From: Desulfotomaculum copahuensis
GTDB lineage: Bacteria > Bacillota > Desulfotomaculia > Desulfotomaculales > Desulfovirgulaceae
DNA: 64,000 nt
Direction: 5' to 3'
Assembly: GCF_001655685.1 (NCBI RefSeq)
Contig: NZ_LYVF01000047.1
Span: forward strand, 1 to 64,000
The position numbers were made by a program, and so were the translations under genes. This document shows positions 54,582 to 63,020 of this stretch, piece after piece; the first letter of the stretch is position 1, and each line of letters starts with the position of its first letter. A model generated the notes under the pieces. It was not told the DNA's origin. It saw only the letters and a program-made list of their open reading frames with translations, and made no database searches.

Positions 54582-54800
54582 GTGAAAAAGGTGGCCGGCA
54601 AAGATTTGGGTGCGGAAAATATTTTTGAGTGTTTTAAATGCGGCCTGCCAATGGAACCGGGCAAAGTTACGGTTTCCTATCTGGGCAGCAGCTTTCCGGT
54701 TGAACTTTTAAAATGCAGGCAGTGCGGGTTGGTCTTGATCACTGAGGAACTGGCGTTGGGCAAGATGCTGGAAGTGGAAAAAACTTTGGAGGATAAATAG
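54582..54800 (+). CDS. Small CxxC redox protein (DVU_1557-like)
   Basis: About 72 residues with two CxxC pairs (FECFKCGLPM, LLKCRQCGLVL), which could hold zinc, an FeS cluster or a thiol pair. The start is uncertain: GTG 54582, GTG 54591 and TTG 54561 are in frame. It overlaps nothing and lies between the large oxidoreductase and the methyltransferase, as in the Desulfovibrio neighbourhood I recall. Confidence 0.75.
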   Translation: MKKVAGKDLGAENIFECFKCGLPMEPGKVTVSYLGSSFPVELLKCRQCGLVLITEELALGKMLEVEKTLEDK

Positions 54801-54812
54801 GGGTGGTCGTAA

Positions 54813-55544
54813 ATGCATTCCGCCGGACGGTGCCGGGTTTATGAAAGCGACGGACTACGCCGGGTGACCGGTGATTCCATCCGGCCGGGTGGTTTTACTT
54901 TAACCGGCCGTGCCCTGGCCCTTTGTTCTTTTCCCCCGGGAGCCAGAGTGCTGGATGTGGGTTGCGGCGCCGGCGCTACGGTGGAACATTTGATCACAAA
55001 CCATAATCTTGTTGCCACCGGCGTGGACCCTTCCCCGGTGTTGCTGGAGCGCGGCCGCCAAAGAAGACCGGATTTGCCGCTCCGGGAGGCAAGCGGGGAG
55101 AATCTGCCCTTTGCTGACGGAGAAATGGACGGTATATTTGCGGAATGCACCTTGTCGGTGATGGAAAATCCAGACCGGGCTCTGGTGGAGTTCTGCCGGG
55201 TGCTGAAAGTCGGCGGGCGGTTGGTGGTGACCGATGTCTATGCCCGCTGCCCGGACTTCGTTCCGGCCCTGCGCCGGTTGCCGCTGACCAGTTGTTTGAC
55301 CGGAGCCATGTCCAGACGTGAGTTGAATGATAAAATAAAGTCAGCCGGCTTTGAAACAATTTTATGGGAGGATCATTCCAAACTGCTGGCGGAGTTGACC
55401 GCCCGGTTAATCTTGACGCACGGTTCTTTGGATGCTTTTTGGGGCAAATTTGCCTGCGGACCGGTGAGTTGCCGGGAAATCAAGGAAACAGTTAAAAAGT
55501 CCCGGCCGGGGTATTTCCTCCTGGTGGCCGGGAAAAATGGTTGA
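54813..55544 (+). CDS. SAM-dependent methyltransferase (DVU_1556-like)
   Basis: A 243-residue class I methyltransferase with motif I ARVLDVGCGAGATVEHL, motif II LVATGVDPSP, and the post-I NPDRALVEFCRVLKVGGRLVVTD in parts. No substrate is known. The N-terminus (YESDGLRRVTGDSIRPGGFTLTGRAL) is typical of this Mop-cluster family. Several Cys in the C-terminal part. Confidence 0.85.
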   Translation: MHSAGRCRVYESDGLRRVTGDSIRPGGFTLTGRALALCSFPPGARVLDVGCGAGATVEHLITNHNLVATGVDPSPVLLERGRQRRPDLPLREASGENLPFADGEMDGIFAECTLSVMENPDRALVEFCRVLKVGGRLVVTDVYARCPDFVPALRRLPLTSCLTGAMSRRELNDKIKSAGFETILWEDHSKLLAELTARLILTHGSLDAFWGKFACGPVSCREIKETVKKSRPGYFLLVAGKNG

Positions 55545-55581
55545 ATGGCATTGTTTACCGGAAAGGAGCACATAGAACTGG

Positions 55582-56037
55582 ATGAACGATGAATTACTGC
55601 GTATGCTGGAATTATACCGGCAGGGGTTTAACTGCAGTCAAATCCTGCTCATCCTGGGGTTGGAAGCCCTGGGTAAAAGCAACCCGGACCTGGTCAGGAC
55701 GATGACCGGCCTGGGCGGCGGCCTGGGGTTTTCCGGGAAAACCTGCGGCGCGCTGACCGGCGGGGTTTGTTTACTGGGTCTGTACGCCGGCCGGGGGACG
55801 CCGGAGGAAGCGGAGCACGACCGGTTTCTCTTAATGGTGGAGGAACTGGTGCAGTGGTTCGAGGCTGAAAACTGCCGCGACTACGGCGGGATCAATTGCG
55901 CGCAGATTTTGGGCGACGAACTGGCTAATAAAACGGTTACTCCCCGCTGCGGTAATATTGTCATCAGCACTTACGGCAAGGTGAAAGAAATATTGATGGC
56001 CAACGGGATCGATCCGGCCGGTGAACAAAATGAGTGA
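55582..56037 (+). CDS. C-GCAxxG-C-C family protein (DVU_1555-like)
   Basis: A 151-residue protein with the pattern FNCSQ, TCGALTGGVCLLG, and two later Cys (ENCRDYGGINCAQILG), as in the C_GCAxxG_C_C family, which is linked to anaerobic redox genes without a known function. It overlaps the radical SAM gene by eight bases. Confidence 0.88.
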   Translation: MNDELLRMLELYRQGFNCSQILLILGLEALGKSNPDLVRTMTGLGGGLGFSGKTCGALTGGVCLLGLYAGRGTPEEAEHDRFLLMVEELVQWFEAENCRDYGGINCAQILGDELANKTVTPRCGNIVISTYGKVKEILMANGIDPAGEQNE

Positions 56038-57409
56038 ACCGGCCGGCGTTCTCTCTGAAACGGAAAGTCTCTGCCCCGTCTGCCTGAAAAGAATACCGGC
56101 TCAAAGAGTAGCCCGGGGGGAGCAGGTGTTTATCGAGAAAACCTGCCCGGAGCACGGCGTTTGCCGGACGGTGATCTGGCGGGGGCGGCCCTCTTTTCAG
56201 TCCTGGACCAGGCCCAAAATACCGGCAACGATTAAAGTCCCCTTTACAGCGGTCAGCCGGGGCTGTCCCTTTGATTGCGGTCTTTGCCCCGCTCACCGCC
56301 AGCACACCTGTACGGCGGTGCTGGAGGTCACCGGCCGCTGCAATTTAAAATGCACCTATTGTTTTGCCGGTGCCGGGGGCGGTGACGCCGATCCGGACAA
56401 AGAGACAGTCAGAGGCTGGTATCAAAGCCTGCTGGATGCCGGCGGCCCGTATAACATCCAGCTTTCCGGCGGGGAGCCCACACTGCGGGACGACCTGCCC
56501 GCACTGGTCGCTTTGGGCCGCTCCATGGGTTTTGACTTCATCCAGCTGAATACCAACGGGCTGCGGTTGAGCCGGGAACCGAAATTCCTGGCATCATTGC
56601 AGCAGGCCGGGCTGGCTTCGGTTTTCCTGCAGTTCGACGGGACGGAGCCGGAAATCCACCGCCACATGCGGGGCGGCGACTTTTTGGCAGAAAAGCTGGA
56701 GGCCGTACGGCTCTGCGGGGAAATGGGGATTGGGGTGGTTTTCGTGCCCACGGTGGTTCCCGGCATTAACGACCATAATTTGGGCCGGATCATCGATCTG
56801 GCCATGGAGTATCTACCGGTGGTACGGGGTGTGCACTTTCAGCCGGTGAGCTATTTCGGGCGCTATCCCCGGCCGCCGGCGGACCGGATGCGCATCACCC
56901 TGCCGGAGGTGATCACTAAAATAGAACAACAAACAAACGGCCGGATCAAAGCGGAACATTTCCGGCCCCCGGGTTGTGAAAACGCCCTTTGTTCTTTTCA
57001 CGGCAACTTCGTTTTAATGCCGGACGGGGCATTGATGGCTACCACCGGGCATGCCCGGGATCGGGAAAAAGGATGCTGCGGCCCTCCGGAGCGGGCGAGC
57101 GAGGGGGCCGGGAAAACGAGGAGTTTTGTCTCCAACCGCTGGTCGGCTCCCCAGCCGGTCCGGCGACAACAAAAATGCAGTTGTACTGAACAAAAAACAC
57201 AGCCGGACAGTATGGATCTGTTCCTGGAAAGGGCAAAATCCCATCGCCTTTGTATCTCCGGCATGGCATTTCAGGACGTCTGGAATATCGACCTGGAGCG
57301 GCTGAAGGATTGCTGCATCCACACCGTGGCCCCCGATGGAAAAATCATACCCTTTTGTGCCTATAACCTGACCGGCAGTCAGGGCAGAACAATTTACAGG
57401 GGGCGGTAG
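56030..57409 (+). CDS. Radical SAM protein of the MJ0619/Tes-like group, Mop-cluster type
   Basis: The 459-residue protein has an N-terminal Cys-rich part (LCPVCLKRIPA, KTCPEHGVC, GCPFDCGLCPAHRQHTC), a radical SAM core with EVTGRCNLKCTYCFAGA, LSGGEPTLRDDLP, and a Cys-rich C-terminus (ENALCSFHG, DCCIHTVAPDGKIIPFCAYN). This layout is that of the MJ0619-type radical SAM enzymes that form carbon-carbon or methyl bonds. Some Mop-cluster relatives are selenoproteins; here the positions read as Cys with no in-frame UGA. Residues about 345-385 look like a low-similarity insert rich in Arg and Ser. ATG 56030; GTG 56021 also in frame. Confidence 0.88.
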   Translation: MSEPAGVLSETESLCPVCLKRIPAQRVARGEQVFIEKTCPEHGVCRTVIWRGRPSFQSWTRPKIPATIKVPFTAVSRGCPFDCGLCPAHRQHTCTAVLEVTGRCNLKCTYCFAGAGGGDADPDKETVRGWYQSLLDAGGPYNIQLSGGEPTLRDDLPALVALGRSMGFDFIQLNTNGLRLSREPKFLASLQQAGLASVFLQFDGTEPEIHRHMRGGDFLAEKLEAVRLCGEMGIGVVFVPTVVPGINDHNLGRIIDLAMEYLPVVRGVHFQPVSYFGRYPRPPADRMRITLPEVITKIEQQTNGRIKAEHFRPPGCENALCSFHGNFVLMPDGALMATTGHARDREKGCCGPPERASEGAGKTRSFVSNRWSAPQPVRRQQKCSCTEQKTQPDSMDLFLERAKSHRLCISGMAFQDVWNIDLERLKDCCIHTVAPDGKIIPFCAYNLTGSQGRTIYRGR

Positions 57410-57414
57410 GCGGC

Positions 57415-58785
57415 TTGTACAAAAAAACACCATTAGAACAATGGATTCTTAAAAAAATAACGGGTTCCGCCGGGGAGACGGGGCAGTTGACCCGTACCCT
57501 GATCGAAAACTATCAGTTGATGAAACTGAAGGAAACAATAGCCCTGGCCGCAGGAAAAAGCCCTTTTTACCGGGGCGCGTCTTTAGGCCGCTTCCCGCTG
57601 GATAAGTTCCGCACGTTGACTGACTTGCGGGACCTCCCCTTGACCACGGCAGACGATCTAAAACAAAATCCACTCCGTTTTCTCTGCTGTTCCCAGGACG
57701 AAATCAAGCGGGTGGTGACCCTGGAAAGTTCCGGTACCACCGGCTCTCCCAAGAGATTGTTTTTTACCGCCGCCGACCAGGAGCTGACGAAGGATTTTTT
57801 TCACCACGGCATGACGGTCATCGCCCGGCCGGGGGATAAAGTACTGATCCTGCTCCCGGGTGAACGGCCGGGGAGTGTCGGCGATCTGTTTGCCGAAAGC
57901 GTGCGGCGAATGGATGTGCTGCCCGTACCGCATGGGATTGTAAGAGATCCCGGATACACTTTGGAAGTAATGGAAAGAGAACAGGTTGATACACTGCTGG
58001 GTATACCGGTACAGGTGCTTGCGCTGGCCTGCCATGAACCGCCGGGTGAAAAAAAATACCGGATTAAGATCAAAAATGTGGTACTAAATACCGACCATGT
58101 TCCGCGGGCAATCGTAAACCGGATTAAAGAGCAGTGGGGCTGCCGGGTTTTCAACCACTACGCGATGACCGAAATGGGACTGGGGGGCGGGTTGGAATGC
58201 GAAGCCTTTTCCGGCTACCACCTGCGGGAGGCGGACCTGTTTTTTGAAATTATCAATCCGGATACCGGTGTAGCCCTACCGGAAGGGGAAGAGGGGGAAG
58301 TGGTCTTTACCACCCTCACCCGCCGGGGCATGCCTTTAATCCGCTACCGGACCGGTGATCTGTCCCGGATTATCCCCGAACCGTGCCCCTGCGGCACTAT
58401 ACTTAAGCGCATGGCCCCGGTGCGGGACCGGGTCAAGGGCAGAATCGCTTTAGCCGGGGGCGGCCTGCTCAGTATGTCCACGCTGGACGAAGCTTTATTT
58501 GCGGTAAAGGGTGTGTTGAACTTCCAGGCGGTTATTTCATCCGCCAACGGTGCGGATCGCCTGGCCGTTAAAGTTCAGCCGGCCGCCCGGACGGTTGGGG
58601 AAATACCGGCATTAATCCAAAGAGCGCTGCTTTCCATCCCGGTGATTGCCCAAAACTGTGGTAAAGGTGCTCTAATCCTGGAGCCCGTTGCAGTGGACCG
58701 GTCCCCGGAACTCTGGCGGCCGGCCAAGCGATTCATTCAAGACTGGCGCCAAAAAGGAGAGACAGAACATGAAAGGGTTATTTGA
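57415..58785 (+). CDS. AMP-forming CoA ligase, phenylacetate-CoA-ligase-like (DVU_1553-like)
   Basis: The 456-residue protein has adenylate-forming motifs: ESSGTTGSPKRLFFT, HYAMTEMGLGGGLECE, EGEVVFTTLTRRGMPLIRYRTGD. This matches the phenylacetate-CoA ligase group. It activates an acid as acyl-AMP; which acid is unknown, possibly the product of Mop. TTG 57415 follows GGGGGCGG. It overlaps xdhC by 17 bases. Confidence 0.85.
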   Translation: MYKKTPLEQWILKKITGSAGETGQLTRTLIENYQLMKLKETIALAAGKSPFYRGASLGRFPLDKFRTLTDLRDLPLTTADDLKQNPLRFLCCSQDEIKRVVTLESSGTTGSPKRLFFTAADQELTKDFFHHGMTVIARPGDKVLILLPGERPGSVGDLFAESVRRMDVLPVPHGIVRDPGYTLEVMEREQVDTLLGIPVQVLALACHEPPGEKKYRIKIKNVVLNTDHVPRAIVNRIKEQWGCRVFNHYAMTEMGLGGGLECEAFSGYHLREADLFFEIINPDTGVALPEGEEGEVVFTTLTRRGMPLIRYRTGDLSRIIPEPCPCGTILKRMAPVRDRVKGRIALAGGGLLSMSTLDEALFAVKGVLNFQAVISSANGADRLAVKVQPAARTVGEIPALIQRALLSIPVIAQNCGKGALILEPVAVDRSPELWRPAKRFIQDWRQKGETEHERVI

Positions 58786-59824
58786 CACTTGTACCCGCCT
58801 GCTGGCCGGCGGGGAAGACGTGGTGACGGCCACCATTATCAGCCGGAGCGGCTCCGCGCCCCGGACCGCCGGTACCAAAATGCTGGTGCGGCGGGACGGG
58901 TCCTTTGCGGGCACCATCGGGGGCGGCTTGTTGGAGGCCTTGGTATTGGAACAGGCCCGGGAAGTGTTTCAAACCGGACAGGCGGTGATCAGGGAGTTTA
59001 ATCTTACCGGCGCCGATGCGGCCGGCATGGATATGATTTGCGGTGGACGGCTGGAGGTCTTTGTCGATTTCCTTTCCGCCGGTGATCCTGTAAACGTGGA
59101 AATCTTCCGGACCGTGAGCGACCTGCTGCGCACCGGGCAAAGGGCGCTGCTGGTAACCGGATTGCCGTCTCATGCCGGTGACGGCGCACGGTTCAACCGG
59201 TGCCTTTTGCTCAAGGACGGCCGGCAAACCGGCTGCAGCCCTGACGCCGGCTTGGCGGAGCGGCTGTCGCCGGTCTTTAAGAGCAGGTATCCCCAATTGG
59301 TGCTGTTGAATGAGGCAAATTTTATCGCGGAGCCCGTCAACTCCCCGGGGACGGTCTACCTGTTCGGGGCCGGCCATGTTGCGCAGCAAGTGGCCAGGCT
59401 GACTGCAATGGTCGATTTCCGGACCGTGGTCCTGGACGACCGGGAAGAATTCGCCAACCGGCAGCGTTTTCCACTGGCCGATGAAATCATTGTGCCTGAG
59501 GATTTTAACCGGTGTTTGAAAGACTTGCCCATTTCCGGGGACAGTTACCTGGTCATCGTCACCAGGGGACACCGCTATGATCTGACTGTATTGGCCCAGG
59601 CACTGCAAACCGGTGCCTGCTACATCGGGATGATCGGCAGCCGCAGGAAGCGGGACGCCATTTACCGGGCGCTGCGCGAGACCGGAGTGACTGAAGAGCA
59701 GTTGTCCGGGGTTCACTCTCCGATCGGCCTGTCCATTGAGGCGGAAACACCGGAAGAAATCGCCGTCAGTATAGTGGCCGAGTTGATCAAGGTGAGAGGA
59801 AAGCTGATGTATGGTCAACTCTGA
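58769..59824 (+). CDS. xdhC: XdhC-family Mo-cofactor maturation protein
   Basis: Binds molybdenum cofactor and aids its sulfuration and insertion into xanthine-dehydrogenase-type enzymes. The 351-residue protein has an XdhC N-terminal domain (RSGSAPRTAGTKMLVRRDG, GTIGGGLLEALVLEQAR) and a C-terminal Rossmann domain (VYLFGAGHVAQQVARL, YIGMIGSRRKRDAIYRAL). The start lies inside the end of the ligase gene. It would serve Mop at the head of this run. Confidence 0.94.
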   Translation: MKGLFDTCTRLLAGGEDVVTATIISRSGSAPRTAGTKMLVRRDGSFAGTIGGGLLEALVLEQAREVFQTGQAVIREFNLTGADAAGMDMICGGRLEVFVDFLSAGDPVNVEIFRTVSDLLRTGQRALLVTGLPSHAGDGARFNRCLLLKDGRQTGCSPDAGLAERLSPVFKSRYPQLVLLNEANFIAEPVNSPGTVYLFGAGHVAQQVARLTAMVDFRTVVLDDREEFANRQRFPLADEIIVPEDFNRCLKDLPISGDSYLVIVTRGHRYDLTVLAQALQTGACYIGMIGSRRKRDAIYRALRETGVTEEQLSGVHSPIGLSIEAETPEEIAVSIVAELIKVRGKLMYGQL

Positions 59825-59950
59825 AGATATTGCCGCCGTCATTCCGGCTGCCGGTTATTCTTCCCGTATGGAAGCCGGGCCGTTACCGAACTGGCGGGGG
59901 CGGTGACTTTAAACCGGCCTTGTTTTCCGGAACAGTTCTGCGTGGTATAA
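59811..59950 (+). pseudogene. Remnant of a MobA/MocA-like NTP transferase (DVU_1551-like)
   Basis: A 31-codon frame (59811-59906) starts MVNSEDIAAVIPAAGYSSRM, the N-terminal nucleotide-binding motif of molybdopterin cytidylyltransferase-type NTP transferases (usually about 200 residues), then stops. A second frame from about 59875 to 59950 reads RAVTELAGAVTLN, coding-like helix material. The simplest reading is that most of the gene was lost in one out-of-frame deletion. Its start overlaps the end of xdhC. Confidence 0.75.
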
Positions 59951-59951
59951 T
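59946..59951 (+). promoter_or_regulatory. Extended -10 element for larE
   Basis: TGGTATAAT (59943-59951) is an extended -10. A -35 could be TTGTTT (20 bases) or TTTCCG (16 bases); neither is good. Confidence 0.4.
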
Positions 59952-60037
59952 CGTAGTAGATTCATAGAGCAGGCGGCAAAAGCATTTTTGCGCAGCGGGG
60001 GGCGGGAATAACGGACGAACAAACCAAACTGGCCCGG

Positions 60038-60835
60038 TTGAAGGAAATTTTACGGGAAACGGGCGGCGTGGCGGTTGCCTATTCCGGCGGTGTGGACAGC
60101 ACATTTTTGGCCGCCGTGGCGCGGGACGTTTTGGGTGAGGGCGTGCTGGCCGTCACTCTGGCCTCGCCGCTCAATCCGCCGGGAGAGGTGGACGAAGCCG
60201 CGGAGATGGCGGGGCAACTGGGCTTAAAACACCTGATTGTGGAAATGCCGCTCCTGGAGAACGAAAACATCGCGGCCAACCCCCCGTTGCGGTGCTATTA
60301 CTGTAAATTTGAAATCATGTCCGGGCTGAAAAAGCTGGCCGGCCGGCACGGAATAAAACATGTGGTGGACGGTTTGAATGCTGATGATACCGGGGATTAC
60401 CGTCCGGGCATCAGAGCCTGCCGCGAATTGGGGGTTGAACACCCGCTTCTGGAAGCGGGTTTAACCAAAGAAGAAATCAGGACTCTTTCCCGGGAGCGGG
60501 GATTGAGCTCAGCTGCCAAACCATCGGCCGCCTGTCTGGCTTCCCGTTTTCCCTACGGCACTCGGTTGACCGCCCGCGGCCTGGAGCGGGTGGGCCGGGC
60601 CGAGCTTTTGCTTAAAAATCTGGGCTTTGGGCAGGTGCGGGTACGGGTGCATGGGGATCTTGCCCGCCTGGAGGTTTCAAAATCCGATTTGGAAGATGTA
60701 TTGAAGCAGGCGGATATAATTTCAGCCGAGTTGAAAAAAATGGGCTACCTGTATGTTGCGCTGGATCTGGAGGGTTACCGTACGGGCAGTATGAATGATG
60801 AAATATTAACGGTTGAAAAACAAGACGAAGTATAG
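60038..60835 (+). CDS. larE: LarE-type sacrificial sulfur transferase
   Basis: Member of the PP-loop family that adds sulfur to the nickel-pincer cofactor precursor in lactate racemase-type systems. The 265-residue protein has AYSGGVDSTFLAAVA, LRCYYCK, and SAACLASRFPYGTRLT, where LarE carries its sulfur-donating Cys. The start is unclear: TTG 60038 has no ribosome site, whereas an ATA at 60008 (MTDEQTKLARLKEIL) has one and restores a family-like N-terminus. larA, larB and larC are not in the window. Confidence 0.88.
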   Translation: MKEILRETGGVAVAYSGGVDSTFLAAVARDVLGEGVLAVTLASPLNPPGEVDEAAEMAGQLGLKHLIVEMPLLENENIAANPPLRCYYCKFEIMSGLKKLAGRHGIKHVVDGLNADDTGDYRPGIRACRELGVEHPLLEAGLTKEEIRTLSRERGLSSAAKPSAACLASRFPYGTRLTARGLERVGRAELLLKNLGFGQVRVRVHGDLARLEVSKSDLEDVLKQADIISAELKKMGYLYVALDLEGYRTGSMNDEILTVEKQDEV

Positions 60836-60842
60836 AAAAATG

Positions 60843-60873
60843 AACGTCCACGCGGACCGGCCGGGTGGACGTT
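60843..60873 (+). terminator. Terminator between larE and murJ
   Basis: AACGTCCAC (60843-60851) pairs with GTGGACGTT (60865-60873). No strong T run; may serve both convergent genes. Confidence 0.5.
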
Positions 60874-60976
60874 TGCTTTGTGTTCCCTGCAACCGGCGTG
60901 AGCCACCAGGATCAGCCGGAAGGTGGATAATGCATATGATTTCGTTAACCTGCGGTTTTGCGGATGCATAAAATTT

Positions 60977-62548
60977 TTAGCTCCTGGTCAATAAAACTCT
61001 TTGCCTGAGTTTCCGGGCGTAACTAAAGACCAGGGAGGCCTCATCCATCTTTAAGGCAAAGATGGATGCGATGAATATCACCAGACCGGCTATAATACTG
61101 ATTCCGACCTGAATGGCAAGGCCGGTCAACCCGTTGCGGCCAAAGTATCCGGCGGCAAACTGATTGACCTCCCGGACGGCCAAAGCTAAAAAGACCGAAG
61201 ACAATAATAGTTGAACCAAAAACTTTAAGATATTTTTATTCCACAGTCCGGGCATGCGCTTTTGTAAAAAGTACGCTAGCATGGCAGTGTTAAGCAGGGA
61301 AGCAATTGAATTGGCCAGGGCCAGTCCCCCCTGTTTCAGGGGACCAATCAATAACAGGCTGAAAATAAGATTAACCAGTACAGTAACACCCATCAACTTG
61401 ACGGGTGTTTTGGTGTCCTGCCTGGCATAAAAGGCTCTGGTCAGGATGATGTTTACCGCCTGTCCGGTCAGCCCGATCGTATACAACATAAGTGCGGTTG
61501 CAGTCATCTGGGTGGCCAGGGAGTCAAAACGGCCGTGTTGGAATAACAGTTTGACCACCGGCGTGGCCATCACAAACAATCCAATGCTGGCCGGCAGGGC
61601 AAACAGGGCGACCGTCCGGACGGCGCGCAGCACTGTGCCGGCCAGTTCGCACTCTTTGTGTTCAGCCGCCAGCATCGTTATTGTGGGGTAAAAGGCAGTA
61701 CCAATGGCAATGGCAAAAAAACTTACCGGCATTAAAATAAGCTTGTTGGCGAAATTAAGTGCTGAAATACTGCCCTGACCCAAACCCGAGGCTAAAATCC
61801 GGTCAATGATTTGGTAGGTTTGGTTCATTGAAGTACCGACGGCAACCGGCATGACCAGGTATAAGACTTTGCGTATGCCCGGATGGCTCCAGTCAATTGA
61901 AAATTTATAATGAAAACCAAGTTTTCTCAGTTTGGGAACCTGGATCAAGGCAGCCAGTGTAAAACCGAGCACAGAACCAAATGCCAGACCATTTATCCCG
62001 AATTTTGCTCCCAGGGTAAACGCGGAAAAAATTATGGTTAAATTAGTCACACTGGTGCTGAATGCCGAAATAGCAAACACCTGGTTGGCATTGAGCAGTC
62101 CCTGAAATATGGTTGATAAACCATAAACAATTAAAATCGGCAGCATCATTTTGGTTAGTTGTGTAGCCAATGCGGCAATCTTGGGATTTAATCCCGGTGC
62201 TGTTATTTTTACTAAAAAAGGTGCAAATAATATGCCAACGATAGTGACAAGTAAAAAGATGATCATTAATATTGTAATCACCGTATTAAACAGACTCCAC
62301 GCTTCATCTCTTTTCCCTTTGGCGCTGTATTCTGTAAATACCGGTACCACTACTGTAGCCAACGCTCCAATGGCAATATAAAAGAATGTGTATGGGATAT
62401 TGAAAGCGACCAGGTAGGCATCGGTAATTCCAGTGGCGCCAAACATGTAAGCTACTGCCTGATCGCGAACAATACCAAGAAACTTTGAAAGTAAATTGAG
62501 TATTGCCAGAACTACAGTCGCCCTGGCAATTACTTTTCCCGTGGACAA
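60977..62548 (-). CDS. murJ: Lipid II flippase MurJ
   Basis: Moves lipid II across the membrane. The roughly 523-residue MOP-superfamily protein has 14 membrane segments, with GIVRDQAVAYMFGATGITDAYLVAF in parts and LTRAFYARQDTKTPVKLM. TTG 62548 has GGGAGG 8 bases upstream; GTG 62575 is the other candidate. The gene is more AT-rich than its neighbours. No operon partner in the window. Confidence 0.9.
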   Translation of the reverse strand: MSTGKVIARATVVLAILNLLSKFLGIVRDQAVAYMFGATGITDAYLVAFNIPYTFFYIAIGALATVVVPVFTEYSAKGKRDEAWSLFNTVITILMIIFLLVTIVGILFAPFLVKITAPGLNPKIAALATQLTKMMLPILIVYGLSTIFQGLLNANQVFAISAFSTSVTNLTIIFSAFTLGAKFGINGLAFGSVLGFTLAALIQVPKLRKLGFHYKFSIDWSHPGIRKVLYLVMPVAVGTSMNQTYQIIDRILASGLGQGSISALNFANKLILMPVSFFAIAIGTAFYPTITMLAAEHKECELAGTVLRAVRTVALFALPASIGLFVMATPVVKLLFQHGRFDSLATQMTATALMLYTIGLTGQAVNIILTRAFYARQDTKTPVKLMGVTVLVNLIFSLLLIGPLKQGGLALANSIASLLNTAMLAYFLQKRMPGLWNKNILKFLVQLLLSSVFLALAVREVNQFAAGYFGRNGLTGLAIQVGISIIAGLVIFIASIFALKMDEASLVFSYARKLRQRVLLTRS

Positions 62549-62575
62549 TTTTAAATCCTCCCGTAGCCGGTTCAC

Positions 62576-63020
62576 CGCCGTGCTCAGTTATAGAAGCACA
62601 AAATTAAACCATTCTATATTATTTATATGAAGTCCTGCCTGGTAAAAAGGTTTTCTGAAAAACACAAACCCCGGGCCGTCCAGAAAAAAACGTATAATGC
62701 TCCGTTGTTCTGAATTTACCCAAAAGTGACCATGTTCAATTCCTCCGCTTCCGGTTGGCGGGGCGCCATCCCGGTTATATGGAAATGGTCCGGCCCGCCG
62801 CCTGGCCGGTAACAGCTTCGCTCATACCGTTTAAAATTCAATTGCATATCCAGTCCGGTGTGGATACTGCTTCCGGGCCGCCATGCATATAATGTAGTAT
62901 TCACCGCGGGCTAGAAAGCTTTCCGTTGGCAGGGTTGATGTCCATCGGGATTTGCGCGGGAAAGGACAAAGGAGCAGGTGGGCAATCGGTTAAACAGTCA
63001 GAGCGTAGGGGGAATGGCCA
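62576..63020 (+). promoter_or_regulatory. Upstream region of yhbH with the shared prkA/yhbH element
   Basis: No gene is seen in 62576-63020. The element (62831-62910) repeats the prkA blocks: TAAAATTCAATT (62832-62843), GGATACTGCTTCCGG (62862-62876), GCATATAATGTA (62885-62896) and TATTCACCGCGGG (62898-62910). TATAAT is at 62888-62893, 26 bases from GGATAC in both copies. Confidence 0.7.

Noticed and set aside
56030-57409. Selenocysteine in the Mop-cluster radical SAM protein
   Set aside because: The frame has no internal UGA; the expected positions read as Cys.
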